From assembly GCA_015698045.1 (NCBI GenBank), contig BLAL01000012.1, positions 682,001 to 746,000 on the forward strand: DNA of 64,000 nucleotides, read 5' to 3'. Origin of the DNA: Rhizophagus clarus. Lineage: Eukaryota > Glomeromycota > Glomeromycetes > Glomerales > Glomeraceae. A program made the position numbers and the translations under genes. The notes under the pieces were generated by a model. The model was not told the DNA's origin. It searched no databases and saw nothing but the letters and a program-made list of their open reading frames with translations. Below, piece after piece: positions 11,397-21,541 of the stretch; the stretch's first letter is position 1, and every line of letters begins with the position of its first letter.

Positions 11397-11412
11397 TCAT
11401 AAAAACACTTCT
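11397..11412. repeat. Target site duplication, 5' side of LINE
   Basis: Second identical copy of TCATAAAAACACTTCT (first at 2608-2623). A perfect 16-base duplication is typical of target-primed reverse transcription and shows that the whole 8.77 kb between the copies inserted as one unit. Confidence 0.9.
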
Positions 11413-11631
11413 CGAAAACAAAAAAAAACCAAAGTTCTGATTTGTTGTGTCATGTGACAGATGACCAACTTGGCAGTTGGCACATGCTGTTATTGCTGAT
11501 CATCTATTATTTTTTTTTCGTGTTTCATAATCAACATTGATTTCAACCAATGACAATAATTTCATTGTGATATTTGTACTTTCTGTTCGACAGCTGCAAC
11601 TCATTTTGTTAATTACCTTTTTCTTTTTGAA
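11413..11631. other. Non-coding upstream of the kinase relic
   Basis: The LINE sits upstream of the kinase-Sel1 relic. AT-rich, with a T9 run near 11508 and no clear TATA box. I see no gene here. Confidence 0.4.
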
Positions 11632-12117
11632 ATGTTGATAGCAACTGCAGAAAAAATGGATGATTCTGATGTTTTTATAGATTGGTTAGAAAAAGCAATA
11701 TCAGAAAATTATATCAAGTATTATGATTACACTGAATTTACTAATAAGGAAGAAATAAATAATAGATCTTTTGGAAAGGTTTTTCGCGCAAATCGTAAGA
11801 ATTCTGATACTGTTATGGCTTTAAAATGCCCATTTGATTTAACTATTAAAAAAATCGTTAATGAGGTAAAATATTACTACACTATTATAATATTACATAC
11901 ATAAAATAAAATTTTAACGCTAAAATTATTGTTATGATGCTTTAAATTAATAGTTAAAAATGCAACGTGAGGTTGATTATCATGCAAATATTATTCGATT
12001 TTATGGTATTTCAAAATTAGAAAACAAATATTTATTGGTTATGGAGTATGCTGATTGTGGTTCATTACAATCCTATTTAAAAGAAAATTTTGATAAACTT
12101 GAGTGGAGTGATAAATA
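11632..12117 (+). pseudogene. Kinase N-lobe fragment, two exons
   Basis: Exon 1 is 11632-11865. An intron (GT 11866, AG 11953) is followed by exon 2 from 11954 (LKMQREVDYHANIIRFYGI). The usual Gly-rich loop EIGTGGFGKVYRA is here EINNRSFGKVFRA, so two of the three glycines are missing. The ATP Lys is present in MALKCPF. The hinge reads LVMEYADCGSLQSYL. The piece is cut at Asp-Lys-Tyr by the TA-flanked element that starts at 12118. Confidence 0.8.
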
Positions 12118-13035
12118 CAGTCCTGGACATAAGTAACTGTACCCCTGTAATTTCTGAAGTTAAATAACAACTTTCATTAAAATTTTTTTTTAAATTCAAG
12201 TACAATAATAACCTTGATAATATGTAAAATTACAGGCTTTTATGATACGTAGATCAGGAATTAGATGATCGGTAAATTTTGTGTTTCAAAAAAAGTTATC
12301 TTCTTTTACGTGAATATTTTCATTTTTTTATTATTTCATGCCCTGACCTCTTAGTTATATAGAATTTTTTTTTGATATATTAATTTTTTAAGAGTCATTA
12401 AACGTTTTTCTAGAGTTTTAATCAAATTAGATGCATAGCCAGAGAATTTTAATTATGTTATAATCTTCCTTTTATTTTATTGTGATTTTTGAATGGTGTT
12501 TAGAATTATTAACTTTATGCAGAATTTACTCTAAATTATATTTACTAAAAAACTTATAGGAATAAGCCAAGAGATCCCTTTTATAGATATTATGCATAAA
12601 ATGAGTATTGAGGTTCTACTGAAAGCAAATTGGTTTACTAAACCTCAGAGCTAAAAAAATCACTATAAAAATGGATTTTTTGCATATGATATGATTTTTT
12701 TCATTATTTAAGACTTTATTTTAATGTTATTCTTGGCCCAATAAATGGCTATAATCTTAATTATAATGAATGTAAGTAACTATTTTTTCAAAATTTCACT
12801 TTAATTTGATTGAATATTTGCGCACAAAAAACTGTTTTGTATAATTTATTAGAAAAGATCGTCATTTTGCAGCTAAAATTCACCGATCATCTAACTCCTG
12901 ATTTATATGTTATACAAACCTCTAATTTTGTAAATGATCAAGATTAAGAATGACCTTCAACCCTGGAAATTTTTAGGGTAGGTTATCACATGACTTCAAA
13001 AAATATTGGGGTACAGATACTTATGACCAGGCCTG
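12118..13035. mobile_element. 918-bp Tc1/mariner-like MITE (TA duplication)
   Basis: The ends are imperfect terminal inverted repeats: CAGTCCTGGACATAAGTAAC on the left and, read from the other strand, CAGGCCTGGTCATAAGTATC on the right, both followed by TGTACCCC. TA flanks it on each side (12116-12117 and 13036-13037). A further inverted pair lies inside: AGATCAGGAATTAGATGATC near 12249 against its near-complement near 12886. No ORF. Excision of the element with one TA gives Asp-Lys-Tyr-Gln-Leu-Ala in the kinase, exactly in frame. It must have been moved by a transposase encoded elsewhere. Confidence 0.88.
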
Positions 13036-14652
13036 TATCAATTAGCACTCCAACTTGCAAATGCTGTGGAATGTTTGCATAATGAAGAAATTATTTACTG
13101 TGATTTGGTAACATAACTATATATTAAATATTTTTTTTTTTTTTTACTTTATGTCAATGAAATCAATAGATATTCTTATCATTTTATATAGCATGCACAA
13201 AATGTACTCATACACCAGAATAAAATAAAGTTAGCAGACTTTGGTTTGTCAAGAAAAATAACTGATGTATTATATGATCCAACAGATGTACATGGTGTTG
13301 TTCCTTATGTTGACCCGAAATATTTTAAATAATATTAAAAACAAAGATCAACTGTATAAATTAAATACAAAGTCTGATGTCTATAGTGTTGGAGTTCTTC
13401 TATGGCAAATTTCAAGTGGATATAGGCCTTTTTATGCTGAAAATATAGAATATGTTGCAAAATTAATCATGGATATTAAAAATGGACAAAGAGAAAAAGT
13501 TATCAAAGATACTCCTACTGAATATAGTAATTTATACAAGGGTAAATATTATGTATTTACGTCATATTATGCTATTATATGATTATTTAAAACATACTAA
13601 TTTGTTAATTTCCTCAGAATGTTGGGAAGATGATCCAACTAAACGACCTACTATACATCAAGTTGTTAAACGTCTTAAAAAAATAATTATTGGAGAAAAT
13701 AATAATGAGATTAATTCAATGGAAAACAAAATAAAATTATCACAAAAGATTCATTCCCAGTCAATTGTAACCGATTTAACATGTATAAATGGAGAGTTTA
13801 GTAATAATTCAATATCATATATGCTGAGTAATAACTCTGAACTATATTTAAGTAAACTAATACAAAATTCTTTAAATCAAGAAACTAACTCTGATATACT
13901 AAATCAAGCAGAAAGATTATTTTTAGAAATATATGATATAAAAGATAGCATAAATATTCTTGCTGATAAATTAATTACACTTTTGATCAAAACACAGGAT
14001 GAAGGAAATAATATTGAAGAGATAAAATATTTCATTGATCATTGTATATTTCTTTCAAATCAAACAAACTCACCTTATAATTTTTTTTCTTGGATTTTTT
14101 TATTTTAATGAATTCATTTTAGAAAATGAAAATGATGACAAAGCATTTAAATTATTTTCAAAGGTAGCAAAGGATAATTATCCAATTGCACAAGTTTATA
14201 TAAGTATATTTTATATGTGTGGAATTGAAACTTGAAATTAATTATAATTTAGCAATTTTTTGGATGAAAAATGCTGTTGATAATGAAAGTATTTGTGGAC
14301 AGCTTCATCTTGCTGATTTTTATGAACATGGTATAGGAACTGATATAGATTTAAACAAAGCTTTTTATTGGTATCAAAAATCAGCAAATAATAACAATAG
14401 GGTCGCATTATATTATTTAGGAAAGTGTTATGAATTTGGAAAAGGAGTAGAAAAAGATGAAGGAAAAGCATTAGAAGTATATATAAAATTACATGAAAAA
14501 GAAGATAAACATGGCTATTTTCAACTTGCTATATGTCATCATTTTGGAATTGGAACTGTAGTTGATAAATCAAAAGCATTTGAGTTATATAAAAAAATAG
14601 CTGAAAAGAATTATTTTGTTGTAGTTCAAAATAATCTTGGATTATTATATGA
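13036..14652 (+). pseudogene. Kinase C-lobe and first Sel1 repeats
   Basis: Continues with LALQLANAVECLHNEE. The catalytic loop is YCDLHAQNVL: Asp is kept but the HRD His is Tyr. An intron splits it (GT 13109, AG about 13192). DFG is intact ([10 protein letters not shown]), then VPYVDPKYF. One extra A near 13327-13329 shifts the frame. The next stretch reads KSDVYSVGVLLWQISSG. An intron at 13542-13617 is followed by ECWEDDPTKRPTIHQVVKRL, the end of the kinase. A linker leads to Sel1 repeats from about 14120, with frameshifts in the T run near 14085 and near 14222. The fragment ends at LLYD where the LTR element begins. Confidence 0.75.
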
Positions 14653-15091
14653 TGTTGGCGTAGTAATCACGTGACATTGTGGCAAAGTATATAGAGCCGC
14701 CTAAGCCAAAGCCATCATAGCCTGTTATTTTTGATATTTCCGATTTATTTGATATATCAGTTTTATTTGATTTATCTGATTTATTTGATTTAATTGATTT
14801 ATTTTATTTATTTGATTTATTAGTTTTATTTAATATATTAGATTTATTTGTTATATTTTTAAATATATTTTATTTTGTATAAATATCTTAAAATTTCTTT
14901 GTAGTTGAAAAAAATATCAGAGAGTGTAATAACAAAGTTATAATAACAAGTTCATATAATTAATAAATAAACTCTTTTACCTTATAAACGAACTGTCCCT
15001 TTGTGAATAGTGTGTCTTGTTGATTGGACTTGAGACATATCTATTGCATCCCTGTCTCCAAGTCATAGTTACCTGATCAACAAACTGACCA
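14653..15091 (+). repeat. 5' LTR
   Basis: Begins TGTTGGCGTAG and ends CTGACCA. Same length (439 bases) as the 3' LTR. Contains a low-complexity TTTATTTGAT-like run at about 14731-14860, a TATA-like GTATAAATA near 14878 and AATAAA near 14964. A TGG at 15102, ten bases after the LTR, is a possible primer-binding start, but I could not match a tRNA. Confidence 0.9.
14878..14886 (+). promoter_or_regulatory. LTR TATA-like box
   Basis: GTATAAATA inside the 5' LTR, conserved at the same place in the 3' LTR (near 26754). It lies about 85 bases before the AATAAA motif and is a plausible start region for the genomic transcript. Confidence 0.45.
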
Positions 15092-15200
15092 GAGTAACAA
15101 TTGGTGATTCCTGCCAGGTATAGCAACGAACTGTCTATACTGGATCTCTCAGACGTACTTGAGAAAAAAAACAATTGCAGACGTATTTGCACCCAATTGA

Positions 15201-17438
15201 ATGCCATATTACGGTACTAAAAAGAGCCAAAGAAAACATCACAGAAATAAGCACCTTAAAAGAAGAAGACCTGCCTTTGAAAGAGCTCCTTATTGTAATT
15301 TTTGTTATACCCCATCAGAAGAAATACTTTATAACCAACATCCTACTGGATTCTTTAACTTTTGGAATTGGATTAAGGATAATCATTCTGCTAGAAACTA
15401 CAACCTTTGCACTGTTATTTCCTTTGTCAAACTAAAAGAAAATATCGCTAAACTGAATACTGCTGCTGACCTTACTACTGAAATTCTAAAAAGCATAGTA
15501 TTTTCCACCCTTAGCACTCCTATACTAGAATTATTATATTATATACCTGCTCTTTGTGAAGAAACCCAAGGATTCTCCTCTGCACCTACTGAATATCAAA
15601 CCACCAAGTTATATAATTTATACCACAACCTACCTCCACCAGAAGCACCTCCTGAAACTATGAATCAAGATCAACTTACTGCAGTTTTAACTACTATTTT
15701 TGGTACTAATGGCCAAAATATTACACAGTTGACCACTGCATTAGGAAATGCTCCACCTCCTCGTGAATTAACCATAGCCAAAGTAGATAACTTTCATGGA
15801 AAAGATGATGAGGACCCTTATGAATGGTTAGAACGTTTTGAAACAGCTGCTAATACTAATCAGTGGACAGGTAACAGAAGAATAGCTATAGCTGCAGGAT
15901 ACTTGAAGGATGCAGCCCATGACTGGTTCAGAGCCAATGGTAATGGTCTTACTGCTTGGAATGATAATACAAACCAAAATGCCAGTTTTGTACACCAGTT
16001 TGAAGCATATTTCTCTCCTGAAACTAAGAAAAATCAATGGTACTATGAATTAATGACTATTAGACAAACAGCTGAAGAAAAAGTTGAAGATTACTCTAGA
16101 AGATTCAAGAAAATCTTAAGAAAAGTGAATGGAACTACTGATCCTCCACCTGTTCCTGCTGCATTGCAAGTGCGAATGTATTTGTATAGATTAAATCCCC
16201 TATTAACTCCCCTAGTATCTACCAACAATCCTACTACTTTAAATGATGCAATTACCCGTGCAAAATTGGTAGAAACTGGATATAACTATGTTCCAACAAA
16301 GTTAGTTTCTTTAAATGTTCCTGTTGCTGTGAAAGAAAATGCTCCTTTACCAATCACTCCTGTTGCTGGATCTTCCATTAGCAAGAATGACCCAGATGTA
16401 GATGCATTAACTCAACAACTCCAACAATTGACTCTTAATTATGCAACCTTATCATCAGCATTGCTAGCTCAAAATAATAGTAATAATAATAGCAAGCCTA
16501 GAAATTTTAGAGCGGCTACAGAAAAGGCTAGAGATAAAACTAAACTAACCTGTTTCAAATGTGGGAAAGTAGGACATATCTCCAGAGAGTGCAGAAGTAA
16601 TAGAAATAACAACTCAGGAAATAATAATAATAATAATAATAGAAAACTTTTCACCAGACCTGTTAATTTCCTGGATGAAGAATATGTTGAAGAAGAAGAA
16701 TACTACTCCTATGATGAAGAAGAGGAGAATGAAGCTGAATATGAAGTATATGTAAATACTCGTTCAGAATCTGGAAAAGAAAGACAACTAAGAAAAAGAG
16801 TGAAAACAGGAGATGAAATGGATGAAGGAGGAGAGGAATATATCATTCCAGTTGTTCCTTCAGCAGAAACTACCCCATCTACCATTAAAGCTCAAAAGGT
16901 CAAAAGAAAATTTAAAATGAGACCCGCACCTATTGAAAATGTAACTGAATTTGACATTGCCCAATACATTAAAGACCTTCCTTGTGGCTTAACTATTGAA
17001 CAAGCCTCATCTCAAATTCCAAAATATAGAAGTGCCATGCTCAAAAGTGTGAAGAGAACTAGAGAGACCAATTTTATCTCCTCAGCCAATGATGCTCCTA
17101 CTACTGCTGCCAGATGCCAATTGAGAGTAGATGGAGAACCTATTTCAGCCGTCATTGATAGTGGTGCTGCCACTAGTATCATCACCAAAAAGCTCATGAA
17201 ACGACTTGGATATTCTATAAATGGGCCTTCCAATTTAGTAATTGTAACAGCCAATGGTACTAAAGTTAGATCCTTAGGAGAAGTAAAAGATTTTCCTATA
17301 GAAGTAAAATCTCATCTCATCAAACTCAACATTCAAGTATTGGATTTTACAGATGAAGTTTTTATTCTTGGAAATGATTGGCTTAAAAAGGTCAAAGCCA
17401 ATTTGGATTGGGAAGAAGGTACACTGACTATCTTGTGA
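15201..17438 (+). CDS. Gag-protease polyprotein of the Ty3-type element
   Basis: 745 residues. The first ~60 are basic (KKSQRKHHRNKHLKRRR). A Gag core lies around residues 195-385, with YEWLERFETAANTNQW, DAAHDWF and VEDYSRRFKKILRKV, a typical retrotransposon Gag block. A zinc knuckle Cys-x2-Cys-x4-His-x4-Cys (CFKCGKVGHISREC) is near residue 451, flanked by Asn runs. An acidic linker follows, then an aspartic protease near 636-700 (ISAVIDSGAATSIITKKLM, with the Asp-Ser-Gly-Ala active site, and ILGNDWL). The frame ends at TGA 17436, but the same frame continues open into pol, so the stop is either a readthrough point or a mutation. A shorter form could start at a later Met. Confidence 0.85.
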   Translation: MPYYGTKKSQRKHHRNKHLKRRRPAFERAPYCNFCYTPSEEILYNQHPTGFFNFWNWIKDNHSARNYNLCTVISFVKLKENIAKLNTAADLTTEILKSIVFSTLSTPILELLYYIPALCEETQGFSSAPTEYQTTKLYNLYHNLPPPEAPPETMNQDQLTAVLTTIFGTNGQNITQLTTALGNAPPPRELTIAKVDNFHGKDDEDPYEWLERFETAANTNQWTGNRRIAIAAGYLKDAAHDWFRANGNGLTAWNDNTNQNASFVHQFEAYFSPETKKNQWYYELMTIRQTAEEKVEDYSRRFKKILRKVNGTTDPPPVPAALQVRMYLYRLNPLLTPLVSTNNPTTLNDAITRAKLVETGYNYVPTKLVSLNVPVAVKENAPLPITPVAGSSISKNDPDVDALTQQLQQLTLNYATLSSALLAQNNSNNNSKPRNFRAATEKARDKTKLTCFKCGKVGHISRECRSNRNNNSGNNNNNNNRKLFTRPVNFLDEEYVEEEEYYSYDEEEENEAEYEVYVNTRSESGKERQLRKRVKTGDEMDEGGEEYIIPVVPSAETTPSTIKAQKVKRKFKMRPAPIENVTEFDIAQYIKDLPCGLTIEQASSQIPKYRSAMLKSVKRTRETNFISSANDAPTTAARCQLRVDGEPISAVIDSGAATSIITKKLMKRLGYSINGPSNLVIVTANGTKVRSLGEVKDFPIEVKSHLIKLNIQVLDFTDEVFILGNDWLKKVKANLDWEEGTLTIL

Positions 17439-17765
17439 AGAAAGAAACGAATTACTGTTCCTATGCAATGCACTAGAGGACGACCTGCTGAGTCCTATGA
17501 TGAAGAGGAAACTGATAGTAAGGAATATGAAGAGGAAGAAATAGAGGAGTGCCCTCTTTATCTTTCAGATTTATCTGATGATTTTTCTGATATATCCGAC
17601 CTAGAATTTAACCCTTGGACTAATCACACCCCATATGAAGAATCTGAGGAAAAGATAGAAGAAAGTGAGGATGAAAATCCAGCCATTTATTTAGCCGTCA
17701 CTGCCACCCAAGAAGAGCCTCATAAACTTAACCTTGGACCTTTGGATGTGCATCAGCAACAATTA
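17439..17765 (+). pseudogene. Protease-RT linker (acidic), interrupted at 17765
   Basis: In frame with gag-protease after TGA 17436-17438. Strongly acidic (EEETDSKEYEEEEIEE) and ending LDVHQQQL, where the nested element begins. The frame resumes at 21542 as FNNLLTSFRDICTKS once the nested element and one TA are left out. Confidence 0.75.
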
Positions 17766-18079
17766 CTTTGCTAACAACTTGAAATTTTTTAAATGTATTG
17801 TAAAACTAATATCCAATGCATTGTATACAAACCATAATAAGATGCTCGTTATTGGTCTTGTAGGGACATCGTACAATAGTTAGTATAACATTTATCATAA
17901 CATTAATTTATCAATATAAATTGTAACAAATTATTGTGAAATATATTATGAAATTTATAGAAAAATTTACTATAAAATTTACTGCAAAGTATTGTAAAAT
18001 TTAATTGTCCAGTGCAAATATTCCGAGAATGTTAAATGATTTGAAATCCAAGTTGAAAAATATTGCCCACATTTGAACC

Positions 18080-20270
18080 TGCAAAAAATGAGAGAAAAAT
18101 GTTAATGAAACATTTCTAATTAAACAAAGCCACTCTCGTCTATTTAACCTACCTTCAAGTGTAGTTTTTGTCCAAGAATTGAATTCCTATAATAAAAAGA
18201 AATGAATATTAATGTTCCCTTCACCAGTTTAAGAAATCAAATAACTCACTCATTCCCTTATTCAATATACCTTTAATCCGATTTCAACATCCAAGAGTCA
18301 AATCCAACAAAATAAAGAAATGCGTTAATAGTTTCAATAAAAAACCTCCATGAGAAGATCTGTGCAACAAAATCCAAGCATTCAAGTCCAAAGAAGCCGA
18401 AGTTGAGAATACCTACAAAAATATATTAAAACATTCTAAAAAAAAAAAGAAAAGAAGAGTCAATAAAATTCATTAAAAATTTGATAAAAAAAATAAAGCA
18501 CTAACCGAATCACATACGTTCCAAGAAACTAAAGAAATATCTAAATATCTATAAAGAAAAAAAAGGAACCTTAATAACAGTTCGCTAATAGATGAATTAG
18601 AGAAAACAAAAAATCTTCCAAAATTTGTGTACTTTACCAAAGAAGCAGCCATCTAAAAAAAAGACAAAAACGTCTAATACCCTTTCAAGCGTCAAATATC
18701 TGTGCTGGTTGCCTAAAACAAAAAAAAAAGAAAACAGAGAAATATCAGTAAAGTTTTGCTAAATAGAAGATTAAAGGAGGTCCATCGAAACTTACCAAAA
18801 CTAAAAAAAATTTATCAAATTTTGAGTTCCAACCAAAAATCAATCCCAGTCATCTAAGAAAGGAAGAAAACAAACAGTTAGGAAACATTTCATTATTAAA
18901 TCAGTTAAAGAAAAAACTTCTTCGGCTTCCCTATTGAAATTCTGCACGTCCAAAAAGACCTGAAGAACCGCCTAAAGAAAAAATCGATTCATTAATATCC
19001 CATTCGTAAAATAAAATAAAATAAAAATATTACTTGCCAAAATTGTGTCCAAAGAAATCAATTTTATAATGTCCATTTAATAATCACAAATAACGAATTA
19101 TTATCAGAAGTCCCATGAAGGAAACCCATAAAAAATAAAAGTAGTTAGTGTCAATTAATGAATAAGAGTAACAGATAATGTACACCAACTTAAGCTTACT
19201 GGAAATGCTAAAAAGATCATCTATTAAATGAAAGTAAGCCGATAAATAACAGATAGTTCATTAATTTTTTTCTTTTTTTGACATTTATTTACTCACCGAA
19301 TATTGCTTAATTGATTTATAAAAAGATTTTTTCAAAATCCACCATCTAAAAAAAAGAGACGTTAATAAACATTTCATTATTATAAAATTAAAAAAAAAAT
19401 AAAAACCCACTTAATGTGTCTAAAGGTAAAATGTTAGTAAACGTTTCATAATTCGTAAGAAAGAATCATTTAAAAAACTCCTCCCTACAGAATTTCATCT
19501 TATGAATCCAAAAGCCATAAAGTCACCTAGAAAAAAGGAAAAACGAACTGTTAGCAAAGTTTGTTAAAATATAAAAAAATCTTAAAAAAAACTTATAATT
19601 ATTATTACGTGGTTAGTTATCAAAATTCTGCGTCTAAAATGGGCTGAAAGACTCGCCTAAAAAAAAGAGACAACAAATCCGTTAGAACAGTTTGTTAATA
19701 ATAATAATAAAAATAATAATAAATTTTAAAAGGCCAATACCAGAAACTCATCAAATCCATGCTCTGATCTGTCAAAAAAAAAAGAATTGCCGAATTTCAA
19801 ATTTGACTAAAAATTCACACCTTGGACCGTCTATAAAAAGGAAGAAACAAGACGTCAGAAAACATTTCATTAAAATCAATTAGTTTCTTTAGCTTCCCTA
19901 CGAAATCCTGCACTTCTAAAGATCTGAAGTATAACCATCTAAAAAAAAGGAAAAACCAAACATTAGTGCCGTCTCGACAATAAATAGCTAAAAGAAACAA
20001 AAAAAAAATATTCCCACCTAAAAAGAAAAGAAATGAACTGTTAATAAGAGTTTCGCTAAAAAAAGATGTTCAATTTCTCACTGAAATCAATACCGAAGAT
20101 TCATCTAGTAAAAATTTCCAAATTTCAACAGTTCCAACTGAAATTCCCGTGCTCTGAAATAAAGGAGATAACTCTAGAAGGCGTTTCCACTAGGGAGAAT
20201 CTGAATTTCCACATATTTGAGGACTGAAACGAAGACGAAACCTAAAAAAAATAAAAACGTTTATAGCAAA
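18080..20270 (-). repeat. Degenerate repeat array with splice-site-like motifs on minus strand
   Basis: The plus strand repeats CTAAAAAAAAG-like motifs at about 18430, 18651, 18713, 18806, 18855, 18971, 19345, 19527, 19657, 19830, 19940, 20018 and 20241. On the minus strand each is a pyrimidine run ending in TAG, like a 3' splice site. Donor-like GTAAGT, GTAAAG, GTGAGT and GCAAGT sequences alternate with them (about 18796, 18637, 19295, 19033). Segments between are partly homologous; for instance the pieces after the acceptors at 18971 and 19940 share a CTTCAG...TTT...GTGCAG..TTTC..TAGGGAAGC pattern. So the region grew by duplication of units that each carry an acceptor. I do not recognise a protein. 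Confidence 0.5.
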
Positions 20271-20961
20271 GAGCTGGAACAAGAAAAAAAAGGAAATTGA
20301 ACATTTACCCGTTCTCCTTAAAAGAGAAGGTTTTGGTAACAATCCAATGAATTTTGATTATTACTTCCAGAGTACATATTTTACTCGTAGAATATCAAGT
20401 AACCAATTGTCAAAAAAATATAAGCACATGTTTCTTCTATACTCGAGAACATATTCCCTTCTCTCGTCATGTACGTAATGATTTTGATGAATGAATATAT
20501 TCTTTTGGATAAGTTAGTTTTTTTTGTACATATTTTTTTTTGGATAAAAAAATTTATTTAAATTCATATATTTAAAAGGCGAAAGATAGGGAAAGAGAAG
20601 AACTAAAGAGGGGAAGGAAAAAAATAGGAAAAGGAGAATTTTGTTAAAAGAAAAGGGTGAAAGTTTGAAAATAGTTTATTTTTAATTAATGAAATATAAT
20701 ATTTCATTACGTTTCATTTATGAAAAAAATTTCTTTTCGATTATTTTGCTTTTCTACTGATAAAACGATTATTTAAATGTATAAAGGAAAGTGGAAAAGG
20801 AAATTATGAGAGGGATAGGGAAAAGCGAGATGAAAAGGAGAAAATAAGGGCGTAGGAATGGAATTTCGTTAAAGAAAAAGTTTAAAAAGTTTAATTAGAT
20901 AATCATTAAGCTCTGCGGTTATATTAATACTATGTCACATGATATGCGTGATACATAATTT

Positions 20962-20975
20962 TATATAAATAGGGG
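20962..20975 (+). promoter_or_regulatory. TATA-like box in nested element
   Basis: TATATAAATAGGGG on the plus strand, about 130 bases before a GC-richer block with short inverted repeats (21090-21200). Looks like a core promoter; no ORF follows within the element, so it may drive a non-coding leader. Confidence 0.35.
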
Positions 20976-21541
20976 CTTTTTTCCCAGAATTTTTTTCTAT
21001 TAATTTTCAAATTTTTTTATATAATTTATATTAAGTTATGGATGTACGTATGTACATATGTATCGTACATGCAACATCTGTTTAACCTTATGAAAAGCCC
21101 CTCCTCTGTAAATAGGTAGAGGCCCATTAATGCCTATAGGGGGAGAGCCATTGCTGCTCCCTCCGCCTGTTTATAGTGACAAAAAGAGGGAGTCTTCAGT
21201 AGTAAGGCTTAGTATAATTATAAAAAATAATATATTTTTTATTAATTGCAAAATTCATTGTTACAATATATGCATAAACAATTAATTTTAAAGTTTGTTG
21301 TAAGTTATTTTGCACAATATATATACAAATAAAATCTTATGAAAACATTGTAAAAAATTATGAGATTTATTGAAAAATGTATTGGAGTTATATATTTTAC
21401 AATTAATTACAAATAAATTAATATTAAATAATATATTGTCAGAAATATCACACTATATATCTTTAGATATAAAATACCTTGTACAAGGTTTTGTACAAGT
21501 ATTGTACAATGCATTAAGAAAATTTTGGGTTGTTAGCAAAG

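Larger units (their letters stand above)
17766..21541. mobile_element. 3,776-bp TIR element nested inside the retrotransposon
   Basis: The left end reads CTTTGCTAACAAC; the right end, read from the other strand, starts with the same 13 bases, and similarity goes on for about 20 more. TA lies on both sides (17764-17765 and 21542-21543). Removing the element with one TA joins ...Gln-Gln-Gln-Leu to Phe-Asn-Asn-Leu in the retrotransposon frame. TA duplication suggests a Tc1/mariner-like mover, but the size is large for a MITE and I see no transposase. The longest open frames are about 60 residues and unconvincing. It holds a degenerate repeated region (18080-20270), purine-rich stretches (20575-20890), a TATA-like box (20962) and a GC-richer block (21090-21200). 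Confidence 0.8.

Noticed and set aside
17815-21515. AATGCATTGTA inverted pair as element ends
   Set aside because: Lies inside the better ends at 17766 and 21541, which have 13 perfect bases, TA flanks and restore the reading frame.
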